Source of the DNA: Amphimedon queenslandica
Lineage: Eukaryota > Porifera > Demospongiae > Haplosclerida > Niphatidae
Assembly: GCF_000090795.2 (NCBI RefSeq)
Contig: NW_003546419.1
Location: forward strand, 26,745 to 68,555
Length of the DNA stretch: 41,811 nt
Direction of reading: 5' to 3'
The position numbers were made by a program, and so were the translations under genes. The notes under the pieces are model-generated. The model saw only the letters and a program-made list of their open reading frames with translations, did no database searches and was not told where the DNA came from. Position 1 is the first letter of the stretch; every line of letters starts with the position of its first letter. Below, piece after piece: positions 31,207 through 41,746 of this stretch.

Positions 31207-33037
31207 TAATTAAAATATGATTATTATTAATTTAGCAAATTGGTGAAGAAACTGTCAATAAATTTTTATTTCATTATTCATAATATGCTCAATGACATGT
31301 GACAGCGAAAATGTTCTACCATTCACCAAATTTCAGTAAAAATACATGAAATATATTTATTGAGTGATAATAATATAATACCTGGAGAATCTTTATTAAA
31401 AATATTCTTTACTAAAAATAAATATAAAAAAGAAACTTCATGTAAGACAATACATAAATTAAATTATCAAAGCTTGTGTCATGTAAAACCACATAAGAAT
31501 AGATACAATGTATTTATAATAACTTACTGATATAATCAGCTGCTGCTTTCTCACCAATACCCTCAAGAGCAGCACATAGAGAGACCATTGTTGGACCTCC
31601 TTCAGGAACAACATCATCAACTCTCTCTAACCATTTTACTAGACACTGCCTAAGACATCCTTGTTCATCTCCAGGATACTCAGCCTCAATAGCCTCCAGT
31701 GTATTATAATATAATCCTAAATCACTACCAAGATCATACCGTCTCCTCTGTGAGAAGCCAGCTTCATTCAATGTGTCAAGTACATACTGTAAATCATTAA
31801 TGTCTAAGAGAGGACCTGTGGAGTAATAGAACATAAATTAATTATTAAAATCATAAGGACGGTTCACGGTATGTGTTAATGGTCAATTAAATTATTATTT
31901 ATTAATATAATACTTATACTACTGAAGGTATGAATATTATTATATTAGTACCAGCATTGTGAGTAGTGTAATGGGTGCGGTTATTAATACTAGACCACAC
32001 CAACTCTCATCTACCGTACTAACGGGTTATTAAGCGCCCTTCGTTGTTAAGCACCTAGTTCTTATTAGGCGCCTAGCTCAATGTAGCTCTTAGCATGGGT
32101 TTGTTAAGCGCAGTACAAAACAGTAAGAGTCCAAGCAGTAAGAGTTACAGCAGTAGGAGTCCAGACACTTTTTATAAGCGTTGTGGCCACGAACCAGACT
32201 GTCAAAAGATCATTCTTCACCACCCACCATTGTAAAATGTAAAGCCAGTAAAGTGATTAATTAATTATTATTGTAAACCACACCTACTGTAGTTATTAAG
32301 CGCTGAGTCATTATTAAGCGCCTGTTTTTCTGTCATTTTCTGCATAAGCGCCTACGCTTAATAACCCGTTAGTACGGTATCTTACTTCTCAATGTCCTTG
32401 CAATGAACAATGTATCAACTCCAACCACACCTTCCAATAGTATAGTATAATATAGTCTAAGAAGAGCATCAGGTGTAGCATGTACTGATATACTGTGGGA
32501 GGGAAGGTCAGGATAACCAGGTGTACCAACCTTATCAACATCACTTCTATATATCTATTGATACACACACACACACACATTAATTATATATATACATGAT
32601 ACAAGTACTTACTCTACAAGGTACTGTGTGAGGTTTAATAATCCATCCAGTGGTTGGTTCATGTTGTGGAGTATCAAACTTTAATTCAATATAATTGCCT
32701 CTTGATGTAAGTGTAGAGTCTTGCTGCGGGGCAAATGTAAAGGAGATATATCGATCTAACTCAGCTCTAGGGTGCTTCCTTTTCTGATACTGTAAATAAA
32801 CACATTAATACACATCATGTACACAATTATACCTCATTATAATTATACTTACATCAAAGAGTGTGTCTCTATCTTTAGCTACAGTAAATATTGCTACATA
32901 TTCATTTAAGCCTTTCTCCTCATAAAATAACCATCCTTCATATTCAGTATCCCTTCCTAATGTAAAGTGAAATAAAGTGAATCAAACACTAACACTTGAT
33001 ACTGACACAAGAGCTAACCTGATCCACCAGTGGCCAT
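27632..33037 (-). CDS. Death domain - ROC GTPase - COR-like - CARD-like protein, copy 1
   Basis: Exons: 33019-33037, 32853-32956, 32613-32789, 32386-32554, 31528-31815, 31382-31411, 28692-30724 (with an N gap), 28517-28576, 28403-28465, 28261-28335, 27758-28057 and 27632-27705. With the gap taken as 119 bases (as in copy 2) they total 3501 bases (1166 aa) in frame. Residues 1-156 are an unrecognised domain (MATGGSGRDTEYEGWLFYEE). 157-252 is a death domain. From ~286 a GTPase has Walker A GEARVGKT, DTGGQ and THGD, followed by a COR-like region (LNFLHHINSIIYYHD, YFIPALLPVRD). 977-1043 is a low-complexity linker with two SPQETK repeats. ~1044-1143 looks like a CARD (LFAKDLIT, DKADRVMNDVMGQLE). 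Probable cytosolic immune or apoptosis signalling; inferred. Confidence 0.75.
29696..29705. other. Assembly gap (10 N) inside the ROC-COR exon
   Basis: Sequence on each side matches copy 2 at positions ending 40003 and resuming 40123, so about 119 bases are missing, not 10. With 10 N the frame breaks and the exon appears as two ORFs; with 119 the whole coding sequence is divisible by three. Confidence 0.85.
30235..30350 (-). repeat. In-frame 21-bp coding minisatellite (APGDGDG units)
   Basis: About five to six units of CCAGGTGCTCCGTCTCCATC type (21 bases, 7 residues) between the GTPase Walker A and the DTGGQ motif. Copy 2 has essentially one unit at 40655-40690. The repeat length differs between paralogues while the flanks are conserved. 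Confidence 0.75.
30752..31205. repeat. ATT microsatellites in intron 6 of ROC-CARD copy 1
   Basis: Runs of (ATT)n at about 30755-30790, 30848-30905 and 31164-31205. Between them is non-repetitive sequence with no exon seen. Long Asn/Ile open frames here are artefacts. Confidence 0.8.
32012..32379. mobile_element. MITE with 25-bp perfect inverted repeats abutting a splice donor
   Basis: TACCGTACTAACGGGTTATT (and five more bases) at 32012 is the exact reverse complement of 32355-32379. AAGCGCC motifs repeat inside in both orientations. Its right end is only six bases from the exon boundary at 32386, so on the minus strand the donor GTAAGA runs directly into the element. Confidence 0.8.
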
Positions 33038-33058
33038 CTTGACAGTTCACTCCCACAC

Positions 33059-33493
33059 CAGTGATTCCAGACCTATAGGGAAATTTCCCTAGATCTAGCG
33101 GGAAAATTGTCTGAATTTAGGGGAAGGAATTTCATAAATCATTGAAATCTAGGGAATTTTTGATATTTCCTGATTATAATGATATTCATAGGTATTTTAA
33201 TGTATTCATAGGTATTTAATGATATTCATAAGTATTAACTACAAGCTCCACCCTATACACACTTTATTAACTTTAATATTAATTATGAATAATGGTTAAT
33301 TAATAATTCATGTGAATTTTTAATAATTAACCTCTTAAAATTTTAGATTCTTATGGTCTTTTTGGGGGAAAATTTAGGGGAAATGAATAAATTTTTAGGG
33401 GTAATCTAGGGGGAAATTTTTGCAAAATTAGGGATTTCTAGGGAAATTTTTGGGACCATGGGGAAAAATTGAAATTTGGACCTGGAAGCACTG
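33059..33493. mobile_element. ~435-bp inverted-repeat element just upstream of ROC-CARD copy 1 start
   Basis: CAGTGATTCCAG at the left pairs with CTGGAAGCACTG at the right (one mismatch). The inside has many TAGGGAAATTT / AATTTAGGGG motifs. Its edge is 22 bases upstream of the ATG at 33037, so it occupies the promoter or 5' UTR region. Confidence 0.65.
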
Positions 33494-33618
33494 TCCCACA
33501 CAACAAACATTTACTAATCACATGACACAAACTTATCACATGCACAACAACCAATAAAATAACATTAAACACTAAACACATTACAATAGACTCACATAAC
33601 ATCTCTTATTAAATAGAT

Positions 33619-33717
33619 CTATAATACTAATAAATTATAATAATCTGGTTTAATGAATTCATTAATAATATCATCAATAGTACGAGATAGTTTCTTTAAG
33701 TGAGGACTCATCAACAC

Positions 33718-33762
<45 letters not shown>

Positions 33763-33858
33763 ATATTAATATATTGTCACCAGCTGGACCACAAGCACTG
33801 GGATACTGTAGGAGAGAGAGAGAGAGAGAGAGATCAGACTAGAGAGAGAGATCAGACT

Positions 33859-33892
<34 letters not shown>

Positions 33893-34686
33893 AGGGAGGG
33901 AGGGAGGGATATTTTATTCAAAATACACTAGCTCATTATAATTACTTGTCCATCTTTTCTCAGTCCATCAAAGACTTCTATCGTTTCTTTTGAGTGACAT
34001 ATAAAATAAGAATTGCTTGAGACAACTCGACCATATTTTAAATAAATGTATGTCTTCCAACAGTGAAGAGAATGTCTCTCCATTAGAGTAAAGGTAAGCG
34101 GCCATTTCTCCAGTCACAGCAGCTCCACTCACTCCATCTTTATCCAGTACTGTAGTACCAAACATGACTCCTATTGCTTCTTCAAAAGCAAAGAGAACCT
34201 CCTCTCCTTTCTCAAGGAGGGTGTGGTCTAAGTTACCCATCCACTTGAACCCAGTAAGAGTTTCCTACAGACAAAAGAGGAGGAGAAAGGGGAGGAGCTA
34301 CAATAAGAGACTGTCCCGCTAGCTACTAACTGAAAATTGGATCCCTTCAACTTTAGCTATTGATCATAATAATTTTGATGAAACTATACTGCATATTAAA
34401 TGGACTTTAGAGCCTTTGAAATAATAACAAAAAAATAATACAAATTGTTAATAATTTTTAATGACTTACCATCAAAATTTTTGTTAATTTTCTTAAAATT
34501 TTCCATGGCCCACCAGCCCAACATGTTCCCAATCTCATTGCCAGTAAACACTCACCAGTTGCCCCTCCCTCCCTCATTAGTATTCCCCGGTTGTTTTTCC
34601 GCCAAGGCCAGTCTATCAGGATCAGGATCATTAGCAATAATAACTGAATGACCGTGAGCCTCAGCAGTAGATATTGAGAGATCCTA
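33619..34686 (-). pseudogene. PGM2: Phosphoglucomutase-2 (PGM2) fragment, broken
   Basis: Four exon remnants in order: 34461-34686 (ANDPDPDRLALAEKQ metal-binding loop, then VFTGNEIGNMLGWW), ~33955-34269 (ETLTGFKWMGN, LFAFEEAIGVMFG, DKDGVSGAAV), ~33785-33809 (SACGPAG) and ~33619-33712 (C-terminus, INEFIKPDYYN). They match the alpha-D-phosphohexomutase family, PGM2 type. Breaks: an in-frame TGA between NW and VFTG, where relatives have Arg, and a one-base frameshift after EDIHLF. The exons between the second and third remnants are missing, with a GA microsatellite in that place. The N-terminal half is not in the window. Non-functional as it stands. Confidence 0.8.
33718..33910. repeat. AAT and GA microsatellites within the PGM2 fragment
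   Basis: (AAT)n at about 33718-33760 and GAGAGA with GGGA tail at about 33811-33908. A second (AAT)n/(TTA)n tract is at 34682-34765, immediately upstream of the first PGM2 remnant. Confidence 0.8.
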
Positions 34687-34695
34687 TTAATAATA

Positions 34696-34763
<68 letters not shown>

Positions 34764-34799
34764 AGTAATAATGATAATATACATGTACATGTACATGTA

Positions 34800-35340
34800 A
34801 ATATGTATCAGAAAATGTAATAAAAATTGGGCGTAATTTTGGAGACATTTTTGGAAAAAACCATGGGCTATATATACGTGTAGTACAGGAAATTTTTCAA
34901 ATTTTGGCTTATTTTTAAAATGGTCGTAACTTGAAAAATAGAAGTCGGATTCAGCTCAAACTTTCTACACAGCATAAGTGCATCAATATGTATCAGAAAA
35001 TATAATAAAAATTGGAAGTAAACTCGGAGCCATTTTTTGGAAAAACCATGGGCTATAAAAGTAAGGGGAATTTTTCAGATTTTGGCTCATTTTTAAAAAT
35101 GGCCATAACTTGAAAAATTGAAGTTGAAATCAGCTCAAACTTTCTACATGGCATAAGGACATCAATATGTATCAGAAAATACAATAAAAATTGGAAGTAA
35201 ATTCGGAGCCATTTTTTGGAAAAACCATGGGCTATAGTACAGGAAATTTTTTAGACTTTGGCTCATTTTTTAAAATGACTGTAACTTAAAAAAATAAACT
35301 AGGAATCAGCTCAAACTTTCGACACAGCATAAGTACGGGT
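34800..35340 (+). repeat. ~180-bp satellite array, unit 2 of the tandem duplication
   Basis: AACCATGGGCTA recurs at about 34860, 35045 and 35224 (spacings 185 and 179), with the same TATGTATCAGAAAAT, ACTTGAAAAATTGAAGT and CTACACAGCATAAG blocks as the 24.2-25.1 kb array. It stops just before the acidic-tail exon of the second death-domain gene, exactly as in unit 1. Confidence 0.8.
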
Positions 35341-35375
35341 GTACATCAATACTAATAATTATTATATCCATTTAC

Positions 35376-36461
35376 CTCCTCCTTCATCTTCATCTTCTTT
35401 CTTTGATGGTTTCTCTTCTTCTAGCTGCAATGTAACTGTCTTCCTGTACTAGTAATGGAGTCACTGGGCTCCTCCCTCCAGTCTCTTAATAAACTAATAA
35501 ATATAATTATTATTAATTAATACATACTATAATGACAGGGCATCCTCTTGTGCCGCTTCAATTCCACATTGTCCTAAAAATAATTTAAAACAATAATAAC
35601 AATTTTATAAATTAATAGTAAATTTAATCCTTATAAATAATAATAACACAACTGTCCCTTTCCCTCAGCTAATCTACTAATACAATTATTATAACTCACT
35701 TCGTATGTCCTCAGCTCCAGCTCTTTGCCCCAATCTCTCTATAGCATTAGCTAGTGATACATAGTTAGCTCCTCCATTTTTATCCACACCATCAGCTCTT
35801 TGCAACCAGACAGCAAGACACTCCCTAAGAGCAGCCTCCCTATCATGAGTACATTGTAAGTTGGAGAGTGTTGGGTCCTGATAGAGTCCTAGTACTAGAC
35901 CCAGTTCCTCCCTGCAGTCTCTGTTGAAATGAGCATCTGCAACAAATTCAACACTTTTTGAAGATCAGTGATATCAAGTGATTATTGAGTTGTAGCTACA
36001 ATAAAAATATATTTAAGATCATTACATTTACATTTGTCAATAGTTCCCCATTCCCTCCACATTTACCAACTATACAGCATAAATCTAACAGTCAATAGTC
36101 CACACTGATACTAACTTACATTGTTTACTGACTGAAGAAGTGTGTCTTCTTGTATTAGTGTCTTTACTAGTAGCAGTAGCTCTGCCAGTACTACTGATCC
36201 ATTTCTTGTATTTATCAGCTAAAGTATTAGCTCTGATGACTCCTAATGCTTTGATCAGTTGTCCTCTTGTAGCGTTAGGATCGAGGTTAGGATTGGTCTT
36301 CAACCAGAGGGCGTACATGTGCTGTAGTCTTTGGTGGGTCTCTCATGTTCTATGGCGGTTAGATCTTTCATATCCAGTTCCAGTAGTACCCCTAGTCTCA
36401 GCCACTCTGTACCAACGTCTACGTGAGTTAGGAGCTCGTTTAGTGCTGGCTTGTCCTCCAT
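35376..36461 (-). pseudogene. Decayed two-death-domain gene, copy 2
   Basis: Exon remnants: 36120-36461 (MEDKPALNELLTHVDVG; NPNLDPNATRG, KYKKWIS), 35700-35995 (second death domain), a small one near 35530-35578, and an acidic-tail exon from 35376. Lesions: a frameshift after IEHERP, so that YALWLK is in another frame; a TAA near the start of the second death-domain exon where copy 1 has CAG; a one-base deletion soon after; and a frameshift in the acidic tail. Different lesions from copy 1, so the two copies decayed independently. Confidence 0.65.
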
Positions 36462-36754
36462 TGTCTCTGTGTACAAGAAGACGCCCCCATACTTCTTAAT
36501 TGAATTATTAATGTGTGGGATTCGAGGTGGGTATGTTTTAAAAAGATACTGTTAGCATACCGGTACATGTAATGTACAAAGGAATTGAAAAAGAATTTAA
36601 AAACATGATCATGATAGCTAATAATTAAAAAATAAGGAACTGAGTGTCCAAAAATAAATCACTAGCAGGAGGAGGAGGATGGTGAGTATCCTATTGTGAA
36701 CAGAAAAGGTTAACATCGAATAAAAAATTGTTAATTATTATAAAAGTATAAAAG

Positions 36755-37549
36755 TTAAAGTTCGTATCTGTCATTTGTAACTCTAGCCTTCACAACTTCT
36801 AAAAATAAAAGAATAATAATCATACATTATACATTATAGTGTTATAATTATGTATAACCAACATAAATGTATAATGTATAAGTACATGTGTATTTATAAA
36901 TATAAAAAATCTAAATTTGATCAGAATGAGCTCAAACTTCTACGCAACATAAGTACATGTATAATAAAAATGAATAAATCTCTTCCTCCTGCTTACCTGC
37001 TGCTTTATATTCTTTAATGTTTTCAAGTGCTGTAGCTAATCTGTTCCAAGTTGCCCTTCCTCTTCTCAGCCATAATGACAGCATCTCCTGTAATTGTTGG
37101 TGAGCTGTTAGTCTATCAGCTTCAATAACTGATAAATCATTGTGTAATAGATTCAAACTGAGACTGAGATCAAGCCAGCGATGATCAGGAAAAAAACCTT
37201 TCCCTAACACATCAAGTATCTCTTGTAGATCAGTGACATCAAGACTGATATCTGATAGTATATATATTTATGACTGTACAAATACTGTTATTAATAATAC
37301 CTTCATTAACTTTATTTCCAGACACACTATTCACAAGAAAACCAAAAACAACGACAAAAACAACAACAATACAAACAGCACCTCCTCCTATCACTTTCCA
37401 ATTACAATAGCTACCTACAGTGACAGTAAGAATGGACTGGATATTAGTACTAGTCACACCTTTCTTGACTTTATGAGGAGGAACCTTCTCTCGCTGTTCA
37501 CATTCCTGATCGTCAGGTTTGGGTGGAGCAAAGTTTGGTCTTTGTCGAA
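36755..37549 (-). CDS. Transmembrane segment plus death domain exons (C-terminal part of a protein)
   Basis: Three exons join in frame: 37301-37549, 36997-37251 and 36755-36798 (stop). The first encodes a Pro/Lys-rich stretch (RPNFAPPKPDD), then a hydrophobic segment VIGGGAVCIVVVFVVVFGFL, a typical single membrane span. The second encodes a death domain (DVTDLQEILDVLG, RWLDLSLSLNLL, EMLSLWLRRG). The third ends VTNDRYEL. There is no start codon: the first exon begins in phase 1 after TTTATAG. The upstream CARD-like exon 38415-38714 ends in phase 1, so this may be an alternative C-terminus of the ROC-CARD copy 2 gene. Confidence 0.55.
36905..36965. repeat. Short satellite fragment
   Basis: Contains GATCAGAATGAGCTCAAACT and ACGCAACATAAGTACAT, matching the core of the ~180-bp satellite. 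Confidence 0.5.
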
Positions 37550-37559
37550 CTATAAAGTA

Positions 37560-37825
37560 ATGGAAATTGTTTTAGAAAAAAAAATTTGGGGTAATTTCGA
37601 AGCCAATTTTTGGAAAAAACCATAGGCTATAGTACAGGGATTTTTTAGATTTTGGCCCATTTTTTTAAAGGCCGTAACTTGAAAAAAATGAAGCTGGAAT
37701 CAGCTCAAACTTTCTACACAGCACAAGTACATAAATATGTATCAGAAAATATAATAAAAATTGGGAGTGATTTCAAAGCCATTTTTGGAAAAACCATGGG
37801 TATGGCATAGTACAGGGATTTCTTC
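37560..37825 (+). repeat. ~180-bp satellite, 1.5 units, upstream of the TM-death-domain exons
   Basis: Units with GGAAAAAACCATAGGCTATA and AAACCATGGGTATG, about 180 bases apart, plus GTACAGGGATTTTTTAGAT and CTACACAGCACAAGTACAT. Same family as the 24.2 and 34.8 kb arrays. Confidence 0.7.
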
Positions 37826-38032
37826 TAATAAATATAATCATTATTAATTAATACATACCAATGACAGGGGCTTTTATAAATTAATAGTAAATTTAATGAA
37901 TATTAATGTATTTTACATTGTTTCGTAAAGAAACGGAAAAATGAAATGAGTGAGATGCACATTAACATAATAACAGACTGTTGCAACAAAAATCAAGATC
38001 AGGTCTACTTAACAACAGTGGTACCGTGACTA

Positions 38033-38225
38033 CCGTAGGGCACCTCTTTTTTGAGGGCTATAAATTTCATGGATTTTTATTTCGCGGATTTAATTTTCAC
38101 GAATTTATGCCGTCTGCCATCTTGTACTGTATTAATTTGATTTTCGCAAAAGTAATTTTTGCGAATCTTTAAAAAATCGCAAAATCCGCAAAATTTATAG
38201 CCCTCGAAAAAAAGGCACCCTACAG
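38033..38225. mobile_element. MITE, CCGTATA-type, in ROC-CARD copy 2 region
   Basis: CCGTAGGGCACCTCTTTTTT pairs with AAAAAAAGGCACCCTACAG, with TA on both sides. Inner GAGGGCTATAAATTT / AAATTTATAGCCCTC and TTTCGCGGATTT / AAATCCGCAAAA-like pairs are shared with the ILK-intron members. Confidence 0.75.
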
Positions 38226-38290
38226 TATGCTAAATACAGGATGCATACAACAGCCACAATGGCATCAGCTAAAAAATAATATAATTAATT

Positions 38291-38932
38291 TTAACCTTCA
38301 CTAGCAACACTAGCTCCACTTTGAAAAAGAGGAGGAGGATGGACAGTAGCAGAGTCTTCTCCTATTGTGAACAGAAAGAGGTTAACATTAATTGACTTAT
38401 GTACATGTACATACCTAGTTCTTTAAGCATAACATTCCCTATCTCTTCTATTGCTCCGCCTTGTTGAGTCAATACATGACACACTTTAACTAAATATCGT
38501 GTTCCATCAAGAGAAGCTCCTGATTGACCCATGACATCAGTCATTACTCTATCAGCTTTAGTAGAAGCAGATACACTATCTACTGTCATTATATATTCTC
38601 TACTCCCTTGTGTTATTAGATCTTTGGCAAACAATGCTTTAGCAACATTGTTAACATTAGCTGATATTGCTTCGGACAGCGTAACTGAATATTTCTGTAG
38701 TATCTCCTTTGGATCTACAAGAGTATAGAAGAAAAATTAACACTATCATAGCAGTAAACATGCAGTGGTCATATCTTAGAAGGTTGTCCACTGTTAATGT
38801 GAACAGCAAAAAATTTAAAAGCTAGAAACAATAAGTATAGTGTACCTTTACAATTAAACTAGTATCAATGAATATTAATGTATTTTACTTTGTTTTGTAG
38901 GAGAAGGAGGAGTGTTTAGTGTATCAACTGTG

Positions 38933-39010
<78 letters not shown>

Positions 39011-41746
39011 TTACCACCAAGCCAGGACTCCCATGCTATCTTCATATGACATATTTCTTCCGTTTTAGTACATCTAAAGATCCACCGCTCCTCATTAACT
39101 GTTACTGTATGCTTCTCCCCCTTAGCCACACCTCCTCCAGCAGGGCCATGCTCACATGAACAATAAAACCGGATCTCAGGATTCCTATGACTCTCACTGA
39201 GATTGTGTTTCTTAGCTGCAGAAGTGATCGCTTCTCTTACATCTTTCTTTACACTGCATTCAATGCTCTGCTCCTCACAATGGATTTCAATGCAATTGAC
39301 CTGTTCAACTAGAACAATATGATATGACTTCTGATGTTTCATTTTGATGTAATTTGAGAAATTGTCAATTTTTGTCGAAGTGATTTCGTAGCAAGGCTCA
39401 GAAAGGAGACGAGTAACAACAGAGCAGAAAAGGCCCATTGGAGTAGCCTTCTTGAAGTAAAACAGCAATGGCTCACGATCTTTAAAAGGATTGATAATTG
39501 TAACATCTCTTACTGGAAGGAGAGCTGGTATGAAATATTTATTATCTATTGGTGTAGCTATTGAGAGCTCCAGGAAAAGATTCAGCAAATTCCTGGCAAT
39601 ATCATCAACTTTTAGCTCTTTTTCGATACAACCAAGCTGATTTTTGCAAATCGCCTTAAACTTCGCTGCTGAAAGGATCCCCTTTATAACGTCATCATCT
39701 CCAGTGTATTTTCTTGCTTTGGAGTGAAGAACATGAACATGGCTGACCAACTCCTTGAGAATACTGATGAGACTGCCTATGTTAACAAACACCAGGTCAC
39801 TGCAGGCTTTAGAATCATGATAATAAATGATACTGTTGATATGGTGCAAGAAATTAAGAGATTCCATCACTTCCTTTTCTTCAAGTTTTAAATCTTCCCC
39901 AAGACTTTTGCAGGTGGATAATCGCAACACACCACATCCCTCTTTTGCTGCAACGCGAAGTACGATATCAAAGAAGTAGTAATAAAATGGAATGTTGATT
40001 CCTTTATCATCTTTCGTTAAGATCTCATCTACATCATCCAACGAAATCTTCGTGTTCTTAAAATTTGTCTCGTTTCCTCTTTCTTCAACAGCTGCACTAG
40101 CAATACGACCATCAATTTCCCGTACACGAACTACACGATCAGCTTCAATTGACTCACAATCATCATTTCCTTTGATTATTTCTGCCAATTTTTCTGCTAA
40201 TATGTTTTTAGACTCTGCTACATCACTGCATTCATCTCCATGTGTACCAATTGTCAGAACCTGCAATTTCTCTGGAACTAAATCTCGTAGAACTTCATGA
40301 TCTTTATAGCTATCCCTGAAATGCTGCATGCCAGAAGCTATTGAAGAAATAATTTGCTTCAAAACTTCTTCGACCGTCAATCTGGATGGACTCCCATCAC
40401 TGTGATCCTCACCTTCAATGTGCATCACTGCAGTGGAGCCACTAGACAACTCTTTTGAAATATTAACAACCAGAATAAGAACTTGAGCAAACGGCATAAA
40501 AATTGGAAGCAACTTTTGAAAAGCGATTTGACCTCCTGTATCAATGAGGTATAGCCATTGAGCACCTTCAAGACGATTCTCCTTCCCTGAACACTGTCGC
40601 ACTCCATCAAGTACTTTCTCTACTTCTTGACTCAGTGAACTTTCCTTTTCATCTCCATGTGCTCCATCTCCATCGCCAGGTCCTTCGGTGGCTTCATATT
40701 CATCTACAAATCCATCGTCAGTCTCGTCAGCTGCGTCATTTCCTCTGGTCGGTTTCTTTTGATCGATACCTTCACTGACCTGATTTTCTAATGGAAAATT
40801 GATCAATTTTTCTGTTGCATCTTTTTTCAAAGCATTTTTAACAATTTCTTCTAACTCTGCAACATCCAATAACTTGTATCGTTTCCCAGTATCTCGTCTG
40901 TAGCAGTAGATACCAACTCTCGGCTCAGCAATACCGGTACTTGCTTTGACGTACTTTTCATCCAGTAGAAGTGACTTGAAACAGGTTTTACCAACACGAG
41001 CTTCTCCTTGAACTACTGCCTTAGTAAGATGACACGTCACGATAGTCTTAAGTGCTTCACGATAGTGACGTAACTCTACAGACAAAAATTAAAAACATTA
41101 ATTATTATTATTATCATTATTATTATTATTATTTAATTTATTATTAATTTTGTAAATTGGTGAAGAAGCTGTCAATAAATTTTTATTTCATTATTCATAA
41201 TATGCTCAATGACATGTGACAGCTAAAATGTTCCACCATTCACCAAATGTCAGTAAAAATACATGAAATATATTTATTGAGTGATAATAATATAATACCT
41301 GGAGAATCTTTATCAATAATCTTCTCTCCTAAAAATAAAATAAAAAAGAAACTTCATATAAGACAATACATAAAATCATATTATCAAAGTTTGTGTCATG
41401 TAAAACCACATATAAATAGATACAATATATTAAAATTATAATAATAATAATAACTTACTGATATAATCAGCTGCTCCTTTCTCAAGAATGTACTCAAGAG
41501 TAACACATAGAGAGAACATTCTTGGACCTCCTTTAATATCAACCCAATAAGCTCTCTCTAACCATTTTACTAGACACTGCCTAAGACATCCTTGATCATC
41601 TCCAGCACACTCATCTTTAATAGTCCTCAGTGTACTACGATATAATCCTAAAGCATTACCAAGATCATACCATTTCGTCTGTGAGAAGCCAGATTCATTC
41701 AATGTGTCAAGTACATACTGTAAATCATTAATGTCTAAGAGAGGAC
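38291..41746 (-). CDS. Death domain - ROC GTPase - COR-like - CARD-like protein, copy 2 (5' end outside window)
   Basis: Exons: 41459-41746, 41299-41328, 39015-41075, 38889-38927, 38415-38714 and 38291-38361. The first is a death domain (PLLDINDLQYVLDTLN, CLVKWLERA). The long exon has Walker A GEARVGKT, DTGGQ, THGD and the COR-like part (SLNFLHHINSIIYYHD), uninterrupted, which proves the single-exon structure of copy 1. The two linker exons with SPQETK in copy 1 are absent here. The CARD-like exon has LFAKDLIT and KADRVMTDVMGQ. The N-terminal domain exons lie beyond 41811. The reading frame looks intact, so this copy may be functional. Confidence 0.75.
38935..39009. repeat. AAT microsatellite in intron of ROC-CARD copy 2
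   Basis: (AAT)n of about 70 bases lies directly between the exon 38889-38927 acceptor and the donor at 39015. Read through, it gives a false Leu/Tyr run at the end of the long exon. A shorter tract is at 41100-41135. Confidence 0.85.

Noticed and set aside
39992..40300. 102-residue plus-strand frame
   Set aside because: Antisense to the conserved ROC-COR exon of copy 2.
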